Positions 34,950-47,985 of a stretch of 64,000 nt of DNA are shown one piece after another. Origin of the DNA: Cryptomeria japonica. Taxonomy: Eukaryota > Streptophyta > Pinopsida > Cupressales > Cupressaceae. Below the pieces are notes generated by a model. That model worked only from the letters and a program-made list of their open reading frames with translations. It ran no database searches and was not told where the DNA came from. The stretch spans positions 527,413,137 to 527,477,136 of the forward strand of contig NC_081414.1 in the NCBI RefSeq assembly GCF_030272615.1, written 5' to 3'. The number at the start of each line of letters is the position of its first letter. The first letter of the stretch is position 1. The position numbers and the translations under genes were made by a program.

Positions 34950-37900
34950 CAACTAAAAAGAATTTCAAAACCATTTGATGGATATTAGGGCATGCACAAG
35001 AAACAAAAAGAAAGTTTTTGAACCCTAATTGTTTGCATTCTTCTCATGCATTTTTTGGTGGATCTTTTCCTGACGGTCACCATGCATGCTTTGTGCTTGA
35101 GCTAGGGTTTTGCGAGCTTTATTTGTTGCTTTAATAGTCTTCTCAGTTGAATAATAGCATGGTATGTGCTCAGACACTTCCTTTTCTGCATGTTTTTCGC
35201 AAGGTTCTTGTTCTAAAATTAGGGCTTTGACTAGGAAATATTCATGCATGCATCTTTTGTTTTTGAAAATGTTCTTTCTCTGCTATTTTTCTTTGCCTGT
35301 ATCAAAAGGGTTTGAAATCTTACTTCTTTATTCACTACTATAATCATCGAATTATTGTTTCTCTTGATAACCTTTTAGCAATGTGTAGTCACTGTGATTA
35401 GCAATGTTTGAAGCTCTATTCTGCCCTTTTGGTGATCTTTGATCTTGGTAGGTTGTAAATACTCTAATATGGCTCATTCTTCGAAGTCTAAGACTGCTCC
35501 TTTGCTTTATATGACACTCTGTTAGGGCTTGATTTTTTTTTCACAGATAGAACAACAAGGGTCTATTTTTTACAGTCTTTGAAACCCTCACCACCTGTAT
35601 GTTTTTTTGAAATGAGAGATTATTTCTGGCTTGCTAACTGATATTGGGCTCACTGTTTAATCTTTGGTAGTATGCTTGTATTGTTTTTATGCTTAATCAC
35701 TATCTGCTTTCAAGTATATGAAGATTGTTTTTCTATACACTACTCTTTATGAGGCTCTTTGATATTAGTTGTACTCACTGCTTCTTATGGGCATTATGAT
35801 GACAGTGTTTACTTGAAGCTGATATTACTGTCTTTCTTTTATCATGAGACTGTATTTAAGGGCTTTTGATCTCTGAGATCCTTAGATGAGGACTATTATG
35901 AGGATACTAGATTGTGAATGATAGGCTGCTTCTGTTACAATAACTGTATTTTCAGAATGTGGTACTACTTGTGATTGGAGTTATGCTGCTTTTCTCAGTA
36001 GTGTAGTAGATTTCTAAGTATTTGTTGTGTTATGTATGACTGCTCATAACACTGAATTAATCCTTTCATTCAATTTTTTTGTACTTTATCAGCACCCTTT
36101 TTTAAATATTTTGAAACTATCTTCATGGCCCTTTAGGACTGTAGAGCAGTCTTACCTTTGTAATGGTTGAACACCTTTGAAGGTCTACTCCCTACATCAT
36201 GTAATAACCACGAGGGTGTCTTTTAAGATTTTAACTTGAATTGTTTTTCCAACTTTTTACTGATTGTCTAACCCTGTTCACATCTTAAGACCCTGCCACA
36301 TATCTTGAACTAGTAATGACTGTCAATACTGTGAAATTGATTATTCATTGTCCTTTATATAAGTCTGCCCCAGGTTGTAATAGTAATTACTGTATAATGT
36401 CTCATGCTTCTTTAATGACAATTCTCAATCATTAATGAATATTGTTCCATGCATTGCTACTTTATGTAGAGACTGCCTCATTACTATTATGGTTGCACTT
36501 TGGATAGTGAATGATGCTCACTATTTTCTTTAAGATGGCATTGTGATGTGTTATAAGACAAAGACTAAACCACTATATTTTTTCTTGCAGCATTATAATC
36601 ACTATCCATTGACACCTTTTGACTTGATGGTGATTAGCAATGAAGGACACCATCATATGTCTAACCTTCTTGTCACTTGCATCCTGACTTCTATGGGAGA
36701 TATCTCTGTCATAAAATGCTTCTTGATAGTGATTTAAATCTATGTATTGATGACTAGGGCCAATAACTGAGATAGGGTCTCAAGGACTACCTTTTTGTCT
36801 TACCTTTTGTCAAGCACTTGTCATCGCTATGACTTTATCTTGACACAAATTCATGTTCTGTGTTTTTACATTGTTACTGTCTGCAATTTATCTTTGTTAG
36901 CATTAATTTTGAGCTATGTCTTATTCCTGAGAGACTTAATGTCTTGACTATAGTGTTGCCCTGAGACATTACTATCTTTTGGAATCTGATTTCTCCATTA
37001 TGATTGTTGCAAATTTGCTATGACTGTTCTTCACTCCGTGAAAATCCAGTGAGGTCATGGTAGGATTGTCTATATGTTTTAAATATCTTTGACAAAACAA
37101 TGTATAATATACTGAATGGTTGTACAAATGAGGAAAATCTCTTCATTGCACTCCACAAACTGAGATAAGGTTGTCTTAGTGATCATAAACTCATTGTTTC
37201 TTTTGGTAGCCCTATCACAATTGTACTTTTATTGTGGCTTTGTTTGTCTTTTTATAAGAAGTTGCAGCAATGTGAATGATTCATTGTTTTGTCTTGTGAC
37301 ATGCCCCTATGCATTGTGACAATCCCCTTACTACGATCTCTGCTCATTGACCTTTGAAAGTGGTAACTTTTAAGATTGTCATCCCTATTATGGATTTTAT
37401 GGGTTGAGATGCATGTCTTATTTTCTTCATTATGTATTCTGACCATTTGCTTATGATTGCCCATGCGAATGCAATTTTTGAATATGCTACTCTGAATACA
37501 CTTTGACTATCATTTTGTCTATTCTAAGACATTTTCATGATGATCTTATGACTATTATGGTTGTATCTATCAATGGTGACTATGACAATGTGTGCATTGA
37601 TGATTGTCATACTGTATATCTTATGTTTATAGGGTTTCTTTGATTTAATGACTAATCTAAGACTTTTGAGATTATTATCTCCAACTCTTAAAACTCATAC
37701 CGATGCATTTATGCATTTATCTGTCTTCATCGTCCTTTTACTGTGACATGGTTGTTCTCTGAGGTGTTGTTCATGTGTTCAGGACTCACTATTGAAATGA
37801 GATGAATCATGTGACATGGCTCCATATGTATATATCTATTTTTCAGGTGTGCATGACTATTCAATGAATGTACATGTTCCTTGCATGCTTCTCATGCACT

Positions 37901-39723
37901 GTCATGCATATTCGAGGGCTATTTTGTCACTGGAGCTTGGAATTATTTCTCTATCATTGCACTTCAATTTTTTGGCACTGCACTTCTAGGATGGTTGCAT
38001 CAAGGCTCTATGACTGAACTTGTTATGATAATAACATTAAATATGAATGCTCTAATGCCTTATGACTTTCAAATTGTAATGTGAATTTTATATGTTTCTT
38101 TAATAGCATTGTTCATTTGAACTTGTCAGTGCACTTGACAGTGATATTGTGCTAACATGAAAGTTCAATCTTTTCATTGTAAGGTGGTTATTTACATCTT
38201 ATTAATTGTGGTATGGGTCTATACTAGTCACTGATTTTTCCAGTTTCAATATTCAAGATTGCTTTCATTCAAGAGACCCCATAGTCATTGTCATAAAAAA
38301 AAAAAAAATTGTTGCTCTAATAGTTGTGCATGCCTACTCACTGCCTTAAGCTTTGACAAAGTGTTTGTACTATTATACAGAAGTCTGAGACAAAAATTAT
38401 AAGGTGTGTTTTTCTTATAGGAAGTTCTGACTCTCCTTTATGACAATGATCTCCATTATGTCTATGCTTCCATAACTTAGACCACTACTCATTGTTTTCA
38501 CCAAAACTGCCTTGTGAAGGTGACTGTGACCTCTCTTAGTCTGAGTAGCTACTTAAATATGTTTGAATGAATGCAAAAATATGTGACTTTTGACTTTTAT
38601 GATCATAAGATAGTGATTGTATTTATACCTTGATATTGTATTTATTTTCCCTTTAGGCTGCTCTTTCTTAGATCTGCCATGACTGCTAACATTTGTACTA
38701 TTTATGCTCCTAATCCATTTTTTTCTCTTTTATTATGAAACCCCCTTTTGATGGTTCATCGTACCTACTCTGTAACTTTTATATCTCATAATCAGCATCC
38801 TAATGGATGTGATTCACATTCTTAACAGGTTGAATGTTATTGGCATCTTTCAAGTTTTTGTCACCATCAAAAGAGGAACAATAATTGAACATTCATATAG
38901 GATTATGTTCAACTTGTAAAGGATGTGAATCCATCCTTTAGCTGAGAATGATGATCAGTTTTCTTATTAGAACCTATCCTTCATAATTTGTTATTGTAGC
39001 AGTGATAATCATATATAGATGTTTATGTTTTATGATCTCATTCATATGATGGCTTTAGTCACTTGTTGACTAGTGAGTGCTATCAAGTTAATATTATATA
39101 CTGTCATTGGATGGTAGTTTGTATTGTCATTGAGTGACAGTATATAGGATCATGGCTTGATGTACTCATTATTTGATAATGAGTTAGTGTCACCCTATGA
39201 TTGACAACATGTATGTTGAGCTCAACCCTTGTGGGAGCTCATTTTTAACCCACATACTTGATATTTATGAAATGAAAACCTGTATCTGCACATGAAACAA
39301 ACAAGTTAGATAAAACATGATACTTGTTGCTATCTCATGGCACTTTCTCTGCATTGATCTTTCTTTTTTCTCTGAGTCTAATGTAGCACTGTAAGCACAT
39401 TGGGAATAGCATTATCTATGTAGGAGTGAGATAAGTAACCCGGAGCTCTAACAAATATTTTCTCTCTCCCTTTTCAGGTCATCTCTTGAAGTGGATAGAA
39501 GAGAACTTGGACCAACCAGATTATTCAAAAGACTTCTGAAAGAATTCATCAACCTATCCAGACAATTATGGGTTCCTTCTCTCTCTCATTCATATATTCT
39601 TCTAGTTTCTTATGTGTTTACCTTTCTATGATCAGAAAGATATCTCTTGGATATTACCACGGCTTGTGTGGGATTTCATGAACAGTTTATCTTTATAAAT
39701 AAATATGTATTTCATGCAAATGT
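34950..39723 (+). other. T-rich non-coding body of unit E
   Basis: Almost 5 kb with no open frame above about 70 codons. TATGACT(A/G)T, TGTCAT and ACTATTATGG words recur in degenerate form. The part from about 36000 to 39500 aligns in reverse with 64000-61270, for example the blocks GTGTCACCCT and GATAAAACATG(A/G)TA. A TATAAAAC box occurs at 34943. A long transcribed leader is possible but unproven. Confidence 0.55.
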
Positions 39724-40813
39724 TGTTGGTATTATGGATGTGTTGCATTGGTTTTGTCATTGATGTCAACATTTATCCTCCGGAGATCTACATTATTGAT
39801 TTGGCACTATGGTTATATTGGTTTACTGTTGAACTAGCACATTGTGTTCACTGGCAAGGTCAGTGACTTATGCACAGTCACCGGTATATGCTCACCGACA
39901 GGTTATATGGTTCACCAATACTGATGATGACTTGTTATCATTTGGAGATCACTTGATTATGTCAAAGACGTGGTTTGGATACTTGGTTTTGGTGTTTTGG
40001 TTATTGGTCTAATCAGGTTGACATATTTGTTGTTACCGGCAGATAGGTCTAGGTTATGGACCGGTATACGTTATCTATTCCAGATCAGCATGACTCATTA
40101 TAGAGATGATTTATTATTGGTTATTGTATTGAGCCGACATGTTGTATCGCATCAAGACTTATTTGTAATTGATTTAATTGTAATATTCTTAGTGAGCCGA
40201 CCTTAGTATTTGGTCTTAGGTTTTGTATAAATGTAAGATCTCATTTGTGAGATGGTATGGTCATGGTATGTGTGAATATTGAAGATCATATGAGCATATC
40301 ACAGAGCGAATCAAGAAAACATCATTTGAAGGTTCAAGGAAGTTTTGAAGGTGTTTATCAGAGCTTAAACCAGTACATAATCCAGCATTGCAGATGCACT
40401 TTGAAGTAGTACATTATTCTAGGATTTAACCATCCTACTGTAGTCATTGCAACTCCCATTTGAGCAGTGTGCTCTAGGCGGTTGGCCTTTCTGCATGTGC
40501 AGACCCCATTTGTATACACATACTATTTGTAGTAGTATCATCTGATTGTGGGTAAGGTTTCCCACCGTGGTTTTTCCCCTTACAGGGTTTCCACATACAA
40601 ATCTTTGTGTTATGTGTTGTGGATGTTGTTTCTCTTTCTGTTTCATGCATTAAGTTTCATCGGTATTGATATTAATTATTAATCTGTTAACCGGCATTAA
40701 GTTTGGTTTACTGGTATTATGGATCAATTTTGATTAAGTTGTAATTGGTTTAAAATTAATTGACAATTGATTCACAGCCCCCCCCCCTCTTAGTTGCCTT
40801 ATGGGTCCTAACA
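39724..40813 (+). repeat. 5' LTR of the copia element
   Basis: It begins TGTTGGTATT and ends GGTCCTAACA. A TATAAATG box is at 40226-40233. The 3' LTR repeats it almost throughout. Confidence 0.95.
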
Positions 40814-40814
40814 A

Positions 40815-40828
40815 TTGGTATCAGAGCC
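40815..40828 (+). promoter_or_regulatory. Primer binding site of the copia element (initiator Met-tRNA type)
   Basis: TTGGTATCAGAGCC follows the LTR end by one base and matches the Met-tRNA-complementary site common to plant copia elements. Confidence 0.93.
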
Positions 40829-40870
40829 TAGTCCTATTTTTGTGGAAGCCTAACAGCTTTAGGAGATCCT

Positions 40871-41791
40871 ATGGCGACTAACTTTTTCAGGAAGGACAGT
40901 CTAAAACTTGATGGAACCAACTATGGTATATGGAAGATCAGAATGGAGACACATCTAAATTGCATTGGAAGAGACATATGGGAAGTTACAAAGAATGGTT
41001 ATGTTAGTCCTACTCCGAATCAACCTAATCCACCGACATTGGGTAAGGACTTGGAGAATGATTGCAAAGCAAGAGAAGCACTTCTGAGCGCATTATCAGA
41101 TCAGCAAATTATGGGTTTATCAGGCCGATCTACTACTAAAGCTATTTGGGATAAATTGGAAACATTGAATGAAGAAGATACCACTGTCAAAATTGCAAAA
41201 CTGGAATGTTACCGGGTCAGGTATGAAAATTTGAAAATGGAAGAAGATGAAAGAATTTATGCTTTTATGGAAAGAGTTAATGAAATTATTTTAGGAATAC
41301 AATGTTGTGGAGGATCCTTAAGTGAAGATGAAATTGTTTCTAAAGTTTTAAGAGCTTTGCCACTGCCTTACAAAATCAAAGTAACTGCTATTTATGAGTT
41401 GAGAACAATGCCTAATACATCAGTATCTAGAGATACCCTGTTTGGAAAACTTTCAACATTTGAGCTTGAGGAATTTGGTCATGTTGCTATAGTTAAGACT
41501 GATTTAGCCTTCAGAGCATCATCATCATCATTTGACAAATCTAATTGGAAAGCACTTTATGCAAAAGAACTTGAAGATATCAGGAGGGAAAATGAAGAAT
41601 TGGAAGAACTTGAAGCACTATTTGCAAGGAAGATGCCTAAAGGTCTAGCTGGAAGTAAGTATGGAGGTAAAGCATTGTTTAAATGTTCTAATTGCAATAG
41701 AGTTGGTCATATAGCATCTAGATGTCCTGATAGACATGCAAGATTGAGAGAGGAAGCTAAAAGAACATATAAGCCTAACCCTGAATATTAG
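40871..41791 (+). pseudogene. Copia gag (capsid with CCHC zinc knuckle)
   Basis: The frame starts at ATG 40871, 57 bases after the LTR, with LDGTNYGIWKIRMETHL, the usual opening of plant copia gag. The capsid region follows (ALSDQQIMGLSGRSTTKAIW, then LPLPYKIKVTAIYEL). A coiled Glu-rich stretch precedes the zinc knuckle CSNCNRVGHIASRC at about 41684-41730, with all C and H residues kept. The frame ends at TAG 41789, where coding sense continues without a shift into the protease, so this stop is an internal mutation. Confidence 0.92.
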
Positions 41792-42307
41792 ATATACAGA
41801 TTTAAGAAGAACAAAGATAAATCATGTTACTATGTTGATGAAGGAGTTACAGATGATTCTGATGAAGAATCGGCAGACGATGGATGGGCATTTGTTACAA
41901 TAAAAGAAGATCAACTGACACCTACTATCCCACCAATAGAGCAGACCCTGGCAGCTAAAATTAAGGGAAAAGATGAATGGATCATTGATAGTGGATGTTC
42001 ACATCATATGACTGGTGATAAAAGTAAATTCTTATCTTTTTAGGAATATAATGGAGGTCTAGTAAGATTTAGCGATGATAAAGCTTGTTTAATCAAAGGA
42101 AAAGGCACTATATCTTTGGATGCTAAGCACAATATTGACAATGTTTATTATGTTGAAGGTTTGAAGCATAATCTTTTGAGTGTTGGTCAATTAGTTGAAA
42201 AGGGGTTTTAGTTACAATTCAAGAATGGAAAATGCAAAATCATGAACAAAACTGGATTGGAAATTGCAATAGGTAATCAGACTAAAAGTAATATCTTTCA
42301 TTTGAAT
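41792..42307 (+). pseudogene. Copia protease
   Basis: In frame with gag, it carries WIIDSGCSHHMTGD; the catalytic DSG is at 41987-41995. Next come GTISLDAKHNIDNVYYVEGL and KHNLLSVGQL, typical of copia proteases. Stops are TAG at 42041 and 42209. The retroposon at 42324 follows directly. An acidic Asp/Glu-rich linker joins it to gag. Confidence 0.9.
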
Positions 42308-42323
42308 AATAGTGATAAGACAT

Positions 42324-43864
42324 TGACACTATGGTTGTTCCATTTGTTGTTCCATAATCTTTTTGGCTGGATTTTGAAATGGAGAGCGGGAGCGAGAGCG
42401 GGAGGGGTTTCATGCGAAGGAGTTGCAGAAGATGGGGAAGATGGTGCTGCAAATGAGGATGATTTCCTCCCTCTCCTCCTTTCACCTTCCATGTCGTGAC
42501 TTTCTGATGGGGCTCTTCATGGCTCTTCTTTGCTGGATTGGTGGGTGGAGGAGTTTGGTGCAGAGGAAGGAGTGGAGGCTGCGGCAACGATGGAAGCGTT
42601 TTGGCATGGGTTTTTTGTGGCCTTTGTTTTTGGTCTTCAAGGGTGTGTAGTGGTTTCTGTCAATGGCCTTTTTACTGATCTTTCTTTGGTGGGTGGTGTT
42701 CTCCTGCCTGTGTATAGGATGGTGTTTGGGAAGATCTGGGACCCTGGTGGATCTCTTGTGGAGAGGCTCTTTGTGTTCTCTCCTTTCGTCTGTGCTGAGG
42801 TTTTTTTGTTGTTCTGGCCTTTGGTGCTATGGTTCTTCGAAGGAGCTTCTTTTTTCGGTTCTTCTTTATTGGGCTACTCTCCTATTGAATTGGAGAGTTG
42901 TCTCTAGTGTGAACCTTTGAGAGGGGTTTCTTGGCTCTTGTTCTTTTCCCCTCCTTGTCTGTTAGAGGTGACCATATTTCCTATGGAGATGGATATTTGG
43001 TGGAGGGGAAAGGGTTGCTTTTTACTTGATGTTGGAGAGTGCTGGTTGTTGTCTTTTTGCTTCATTCTTCATCCTATAGAGGTGGAGGGATGGAATGTTG
43101 GGGATTTTTTACTTTTGGTGCTCCTCTTGTTGTTGGCTATGGTTGCATGTTTCTTCTCTCAAAGGTGTCTCCTTGGGTGGGTCTAGAAGTTCTTTTTCCC
43201 AAACTCCCAGCTTGTCTCCTGGACTGGTTTCTTTTTGTTGTTTCTTGGTTTGGCCTCCTTCCTTCTGGTTTTGGGGGTCTTTATTCCCCCTTTTTCTAGT
43301 GGTGGGTTCCTGGTTTATCCCACAGGCAGACGGGTTGCTATTAGTTTTAAAGGGCCCAATCAGTCTTTTTGTTGTCTTTGGTTTGGGGAAAATTTTGTGT
43401 CTGGTGTTCTGAGCTCATTATTTAAGGTTGAGGGTGCCTGGCAAAACCCTTGGTTGCTAATTTGGGTTCCATTTTAAAACCCAGTTTGAAGGTTGAGGGA
43501 GCCCTACTGGTCATATTCAAATTGTATGAATATCTGTTGTAATCTGGTGTTGTTATTGAAGGTTAGGGGTACCTTTCAAAACCCTGAAAGTTGGCTGAGG
43601 GTGCTTGTTATACCCTCAATTATTACTCTTTCGTACTATAGTTTGGAGTTGTAGCTTTGTTGGGTGTGGCGTGACTATGCTGGTTGTTGCTGGTTTTAGT
43701 CATCTTTGCTGGATTTTGGCTACGGTTTTTCATTGTTTATTTCTTTTAGCAGCCTGCTTTATTGGGTTCTAGATCCCGGTAAAATCTATTGGGTTTCAGG
43801 TCCCTCCAAAACCTGTTGTATGGGGTTTCAAGTCCCCTCAAAACCTACTTTTCCCCTAATCAAA
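42324..43864 (+). mobile_element. Non-LTR retroposon 1 (in the copia protease-integrase linker)
   Basis: Its borders carry a 16-bp duplication AATAGTGA(T/A)AAGACAT (42308-42323 and 43865-43880, one mismatch), and it ends in CCCCTAATCAAAA, so it came in by target-primed reverse transcription. The 3' end has three rounds of a GGGTTTC(A)GGTCCC...AAAACCT motif, shared with retroposon 2. The body is G/T-rich, Trp/Phe/Leu-coding in several frames, and no protein is recognised. The 1541-bp insert plus 16-bp duplication is divisible by three. Confidence 0.8.
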
Positions 43865-43880
43865 AATAGTGAAAAGACAT

Positions 43881-45160
43881 GTTTGATTGCACATATTGAT
43901 GAAAGTTGGTTATGGCATAAAAGACTCTATCATGTGAATTTTGATTGCATTGTAAAGATCAGTTCAACTAAGGCAGTAAGGGATTTATCTAAGATTGTGA
44001 AACCTCATAATTTGGTATGTAAGGAATGTCAAATAGGAAAACAAGATAGAACAACCTTTAAGAGTATTTATGAGAAATCCAATAATGTTCTTGATTTAAT
44101 TCATACTGACTTGTGTGGTCCAGCAAGAACAAGAAGTCTATAGGGAGATAGATATTTTATGCTAATTATTGATGATTATTCTAGAATGTGTTGGATTACT
44201 TTTCTCAGGGAGAAATCAGAGGCTTTTGGAAAATTCAAGTTATACAAGGCAATGGTAGAGAATGAAACCGGTAAGAAAATCAAATGTTTAAGATCTGATC
44301 AAGGAGGAGAATTTACATCTAAGGAATTTAATACATTCTGTGAAGTGAATGGAATCAAAAGACAACTATCAGCACCCCGGACACCTCAGCATAATGGAAT
44401 TGTGGAAAGGAAAAATATAACTATTCTAGAAGTAGCTAGAAGCATGATATTGGATGTAAATCTACCTCATGTGTACTAGAGAGAAGCAATAAATACAGCA
44501 GTTTACACTTTCAACGGAGTTCACATCAAAGGTGAAACCGGTAAGACCCCTTATGAACTATGGTTTGGTAATACTCCTCTTAAATACTTTAGAATATTTG
44601 GAAGCAAATGCTTTATTGGGAGAGATGAGTATGTTGGTAAATTTGATCCTAGAAGTGATGAACGAATATTTCTTGGTTATTCATCTAAGAGCGTGGCATA
44701 TAGATGTTTTAATAAAAGATTGCAAAATATCATTGAAAGTGCTAATGTGAAGATAGATGAACACTTTAAAGGAAATTCAAGGTCTGTAGATTCTGAACCG
44801 GTAGTTGAGATGATCATAAATGAACCAATACAAATTGCACTGGTACAGAATGTGGATCCAGTCACACATACATCATCAAAGAATACCACAGTGACTAAAG
44901 AATATCAGCATGTGAATAAACCCAGGTATGTAAGACTGGATCACTCAGAAAATAAGATAATTGAGAATAAGTATCAAGGTCTTATGATAAGAGGAAGACT
45001 GGAAAATGCAGAGGTATGCTTAATTTCTCAAATTGAACCAGCATCTGTTATTGAAGCATGTCAAGATGATTATTGGATAAAAGCAATGGAAGATGAATTA
45101 GAACAAATTGAAAAAATCAATACATGGACATTAGTTCCCGGCCTAAAGACAAAAATGTAA
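43881..45160 (+). pseudogene. Copia integrase
   Basis: The GAG-pre-integrase segment (LIAHIDESWLWHKRLYHVNF, then LVCKECQIGK) supplies the HHCC zinc site. The core has IHTDLCGPA, CLRSDQGGEF and PQHNGIVERKN, so all three catalytic acidic residues remain. Stops are TAG at 44141 and 44477. The C-terminal part continues through YELWFGNTPLKYFRIFGSKC and IFLGYSSKSVAYR to about 45140. There a one-base loss after VVP-type sequence (TLVPG) moves the reading to the next frame, in which the reverse transcriptase starts. Confidence 0.92.
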
Positions 45161-46116
45161 TTGGAACTAAATGGGTATTTAGAAATAAACTTAATGAAGA
45201 TGGTAAGGTAATCAATAACAAAGCAAGATTAGTTTGTAAGGGATATTCACAGAAAGAGGGAATTGATTATAATGAAACCTTTGCATCGGTAGCTAGAATT
45301 GAGGCAGTTAGATTATTTCTTGCATTTGTAGCTCATAAGAACTATAAAGTATATCAGATGGATGCAAAATGTGCATTTCTGAATGGTGATCTTGAAGAGG
45401 AAGTTTACATTGAACAACCTGATGGATTTTTATTGACAAATGATAAAAATATGGTTTGCAGTTTAAGGAAAGATCTGTATGGATTGAAGCAAGCTCCTAG
45501 AGTTTGGTATGCTAGATTGGACAAATATCTTTTGAAACTTGGTTACACTAAAGGTAATGCTGACAACAACTTATATTACAAAGTGACTAATGATGACATC
45601 TTGGTTATTGAAGATTTTGGTGATGATATCATTTTTGGAGGAGAAGATGGATTGTGTAAGGACTTTGCTAACAAGATGTAGGAAGAATTTGAAATGTCTA
45701 CGATTGGGGAGATAAAATTCATTTTAGGATTGCAGATTTCACAAACTGATAAAGGTATATTCATATGTCAAACAAAATACTTGAAGGAACTACTGAAGAA
45801 ATTTGGTATGGAAAACTCTAAACTGGTAAGTACTCCTATGACTACAACTGATAAATTGACATTGAAGGATGATTTAGCTCTTGTTAATCCAACAAGATAC
45901 AAATCTATGATTGGAGGTTTATTGTATTTGACACAAACCAGACCTGATATAATGAATGCAGTATGTATTGTTTCAAGGTTTCAGAGTAATCCTAAAGAAA
46001 ATCATGAATCAGCAGTAAAAAGGATTTTTTGGTATCTACAAGGCACAACAAATCTTGGTTTATGGTATCCTAAAGATGAAAATTTTGATTTATGTGCATA
46101 CACTGATGCAAATTAG
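45124..46116 (+). pseudogene. Copia reverse transcriptase
   Basis: Motifs in order are [65 protein letters not shown] and FGDDIIFGG at about 45612. The family's YVDD box reads FGDD here, so the Tyr and Val are changed while both Asp remain. The stop at 45679 (TAG) and that at 46114 (TAG, in YTDAN.) lie in frame. Connection and thumb follow (FILGLQISQ, STPM, GLLYLTQTRPDI). Confidence 0.93.
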
Positions 46117-46569
46117 GTAAGAGATGTAGATGATAGAAAGAGTACCACTGGCAGTGCATTCTTTCTTGGTAGCAAATTGATTTCACGGATAATCAAGAAG
46201 CAAAGTTGTGCATCATTATCAACATCAGAATCAGAATATGTTGCAGCAGTAACTAATTGTACTCAGGTATTATGGATTAAGCAAATGTTGAAGGACATAA
46301 AGGTAAAATGCAAAGAACCGATAATCATTTATTGTGATAATTCAGCAGCAATTGATATATCAAAGAATCTGGTATTTCACTCTAAGACTAAGCATGTTTC
46401 TATCAAGTATAATTTTCTAAAAGAGAATGTTGAAGAAAAAGAAGTAAGATTGGTTTATGTGAATACTAAAGAGAAGATTACAGATATCTTTACAAAGCCT
46501 TTGCCTAAGGAAACCTTTGAATATCTTAGAGAGCATCTTGGGGTAATACCCTCACCAACAGAGACTTAG
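46117..46569 (+). pseudogene. Copia RNase H and pol C-terminus
   Basis: In frame with the reverse transcriptase after TAG 46114. It carries DRKSTTGSAFFLG, STSESEYVAAV, YCDNSAAIDISKN and TDIFTKPLP, the standard copia RNase H signature with its acidic residues. The TAG at 46567-46569 is at the usual place for the end of pol, about 330 bases before the 3' LTR. Confidence 0.93.
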
Positions 46570-46897
46570 ATGATTGAAGATTGGCATCAAACCGATAGAA
46601 ACTAACAGAGAAATTTGTTTCCGACTTTGATGGAGGAGAGCTACTTCTTAGGGGGAGTGATTGGTTGTATGTTCTGGTATTTCTTCTTAACTGCTTTGGC
46701 ATTTGATGTCAAAGGGAGAGAGATATCTATGGAAAAACATTATTCATTAGGGGAGAGATATATACCCTTTGTATTTTGGTTTTGATTTCTGGTATTGATC
46801 TATTCTGGAGATTGTTGGTTTTTGGTTTTTTTGGCATTTTGCTTTGGGACTTAGATGTTTTTCCATCTAGTGTTACCATCAATGCCAAAGGGGGGAT
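46570..46897 (+). other. Copia 3' untranslated region and polypurine tract
   Basis: 328 bases without a frame. It ends in CAAAGGGGGGA at 46886-46896, the polypurine tract, directly before the 3' LTR. Confidence 0.85.
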
Positions 46898-47985
46898 TGT
46901 TGGTATTATGGATGTGTTGCATTGGTTTTGTCATTGATGTCAACACTTATCCTTCTGGAGATCTACATTGTTTATTTGGCACTATGGTTATATTGGTTTA
47001 CTGTTGAACCGGCACATTATGTTCACCAGCAAGGTCAGTGACTTGTGCACAGTCACCGGTATATGCTCACTGACAGGTTATATGGTTCACCGGTACTGAT
47101 GATGACTTGTTATCATCTGGAGATCACTTGATTATGTCAAAGACATGGTTTGGGTACTTGGTTTTGGTGTTTTGGTTATTGGTCTAATCGGGTTGACATA
47201 TTTGTTGTTACCGGCAAATAGGTCTAGGTTATGGACCAGTATACGTTATCTATTCCAAATCAGCATGATACGTTAGAGAGATGATTTATTATTGGTTATT
47301 GTATTGAGCCGACATGTTGTATCGCATCAAGACTTATTTGTAATTGATTTAATTGTAATATTCTTAGTGTGTCGACCTTAGTATTTGGTCTTAGGTTTTG
47401 TATAAATGTAAGATCTCATTTGTGAGATGGTATGGTCATGGTATGTGTGAATATTGAAGATCATATGAGAAGATCATAGAGAGAATCAAGAAGACATCAT
47501 TTGAAGGTTCAAGGAAGGTTTGAAGGTGTTTATCAGAGCTTAAACTGGTACTGAATCCAGCATTGCAGATGCACTTTGAAGCAGTACATTATTCTAGGAT
47601 TTAACCATCCTACTGTAGTCATTGCCACTCCCATTTGAGCAGTGTGCTCTAGGCAGTTAGCCTTTCTGCATGTGCAGACCCCATTTGTATACACATACTA
47701 TCTGCAGTAGTATCATCTGATTGTGGGTAAGGTTTACCACCGTGGTTTCCCCCCTTACAGGATTTCCACGTCAAAAATATATGTGTTATGTGTTGTGGAT
47801 ATTGTTTCTCTTTCTGTTTCATGCATTAAGTTTCACTGGTATTGATATACACTGTTAATCTGTTTAACTAGCATTAAGATTGGTTTACTGGTATTAAGTA
47901 TTAAGTTGACTTAATTTTTAATTGGGGTGAAATTCATTGACAACTGATTCACCCCCCCTCTCACTTGTCCTTCTGGTTCCTAACA
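46898..47985 (+). repeat. 3' LTR of the copia element
   Basis: It starts TGTTGGTATT and ends GGTTCCTAACA. The TATAAATG box (47401-47408) is kept. Differences from the 5' LTR are mostly transitions. Confidence 0.95.

Larger units (their letters stand above)
39724..47985 (+). mobile_element. Ty1/copia retrotransposon inserted in unit E
   Basis: It has two LTRs (39724-40813 and 46898-47985), a Met-tRNA primer site, gag, protease, integrase, reverse transcriptase, RNase H and a polypurine tract, in copia order. Flanking pentamers are AATGT and ATTTT, a weak match (3 of 5). The LTRs differ at roughly one base in twenty by eye, so it is a fairly old insertion but younger than E. It is disabled by stops, one frameshift and a 1.5-kb retroposon. 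Confidence 0.93.

Noticed and set aside
42242-43477. Several overlapping frames of 75-125 codons rich in Trp, Phe, Leu and Gly
   Set aside because: They lie in the G/T-rich body of retroposon 1, overlap each other in all frames and show no known motif.
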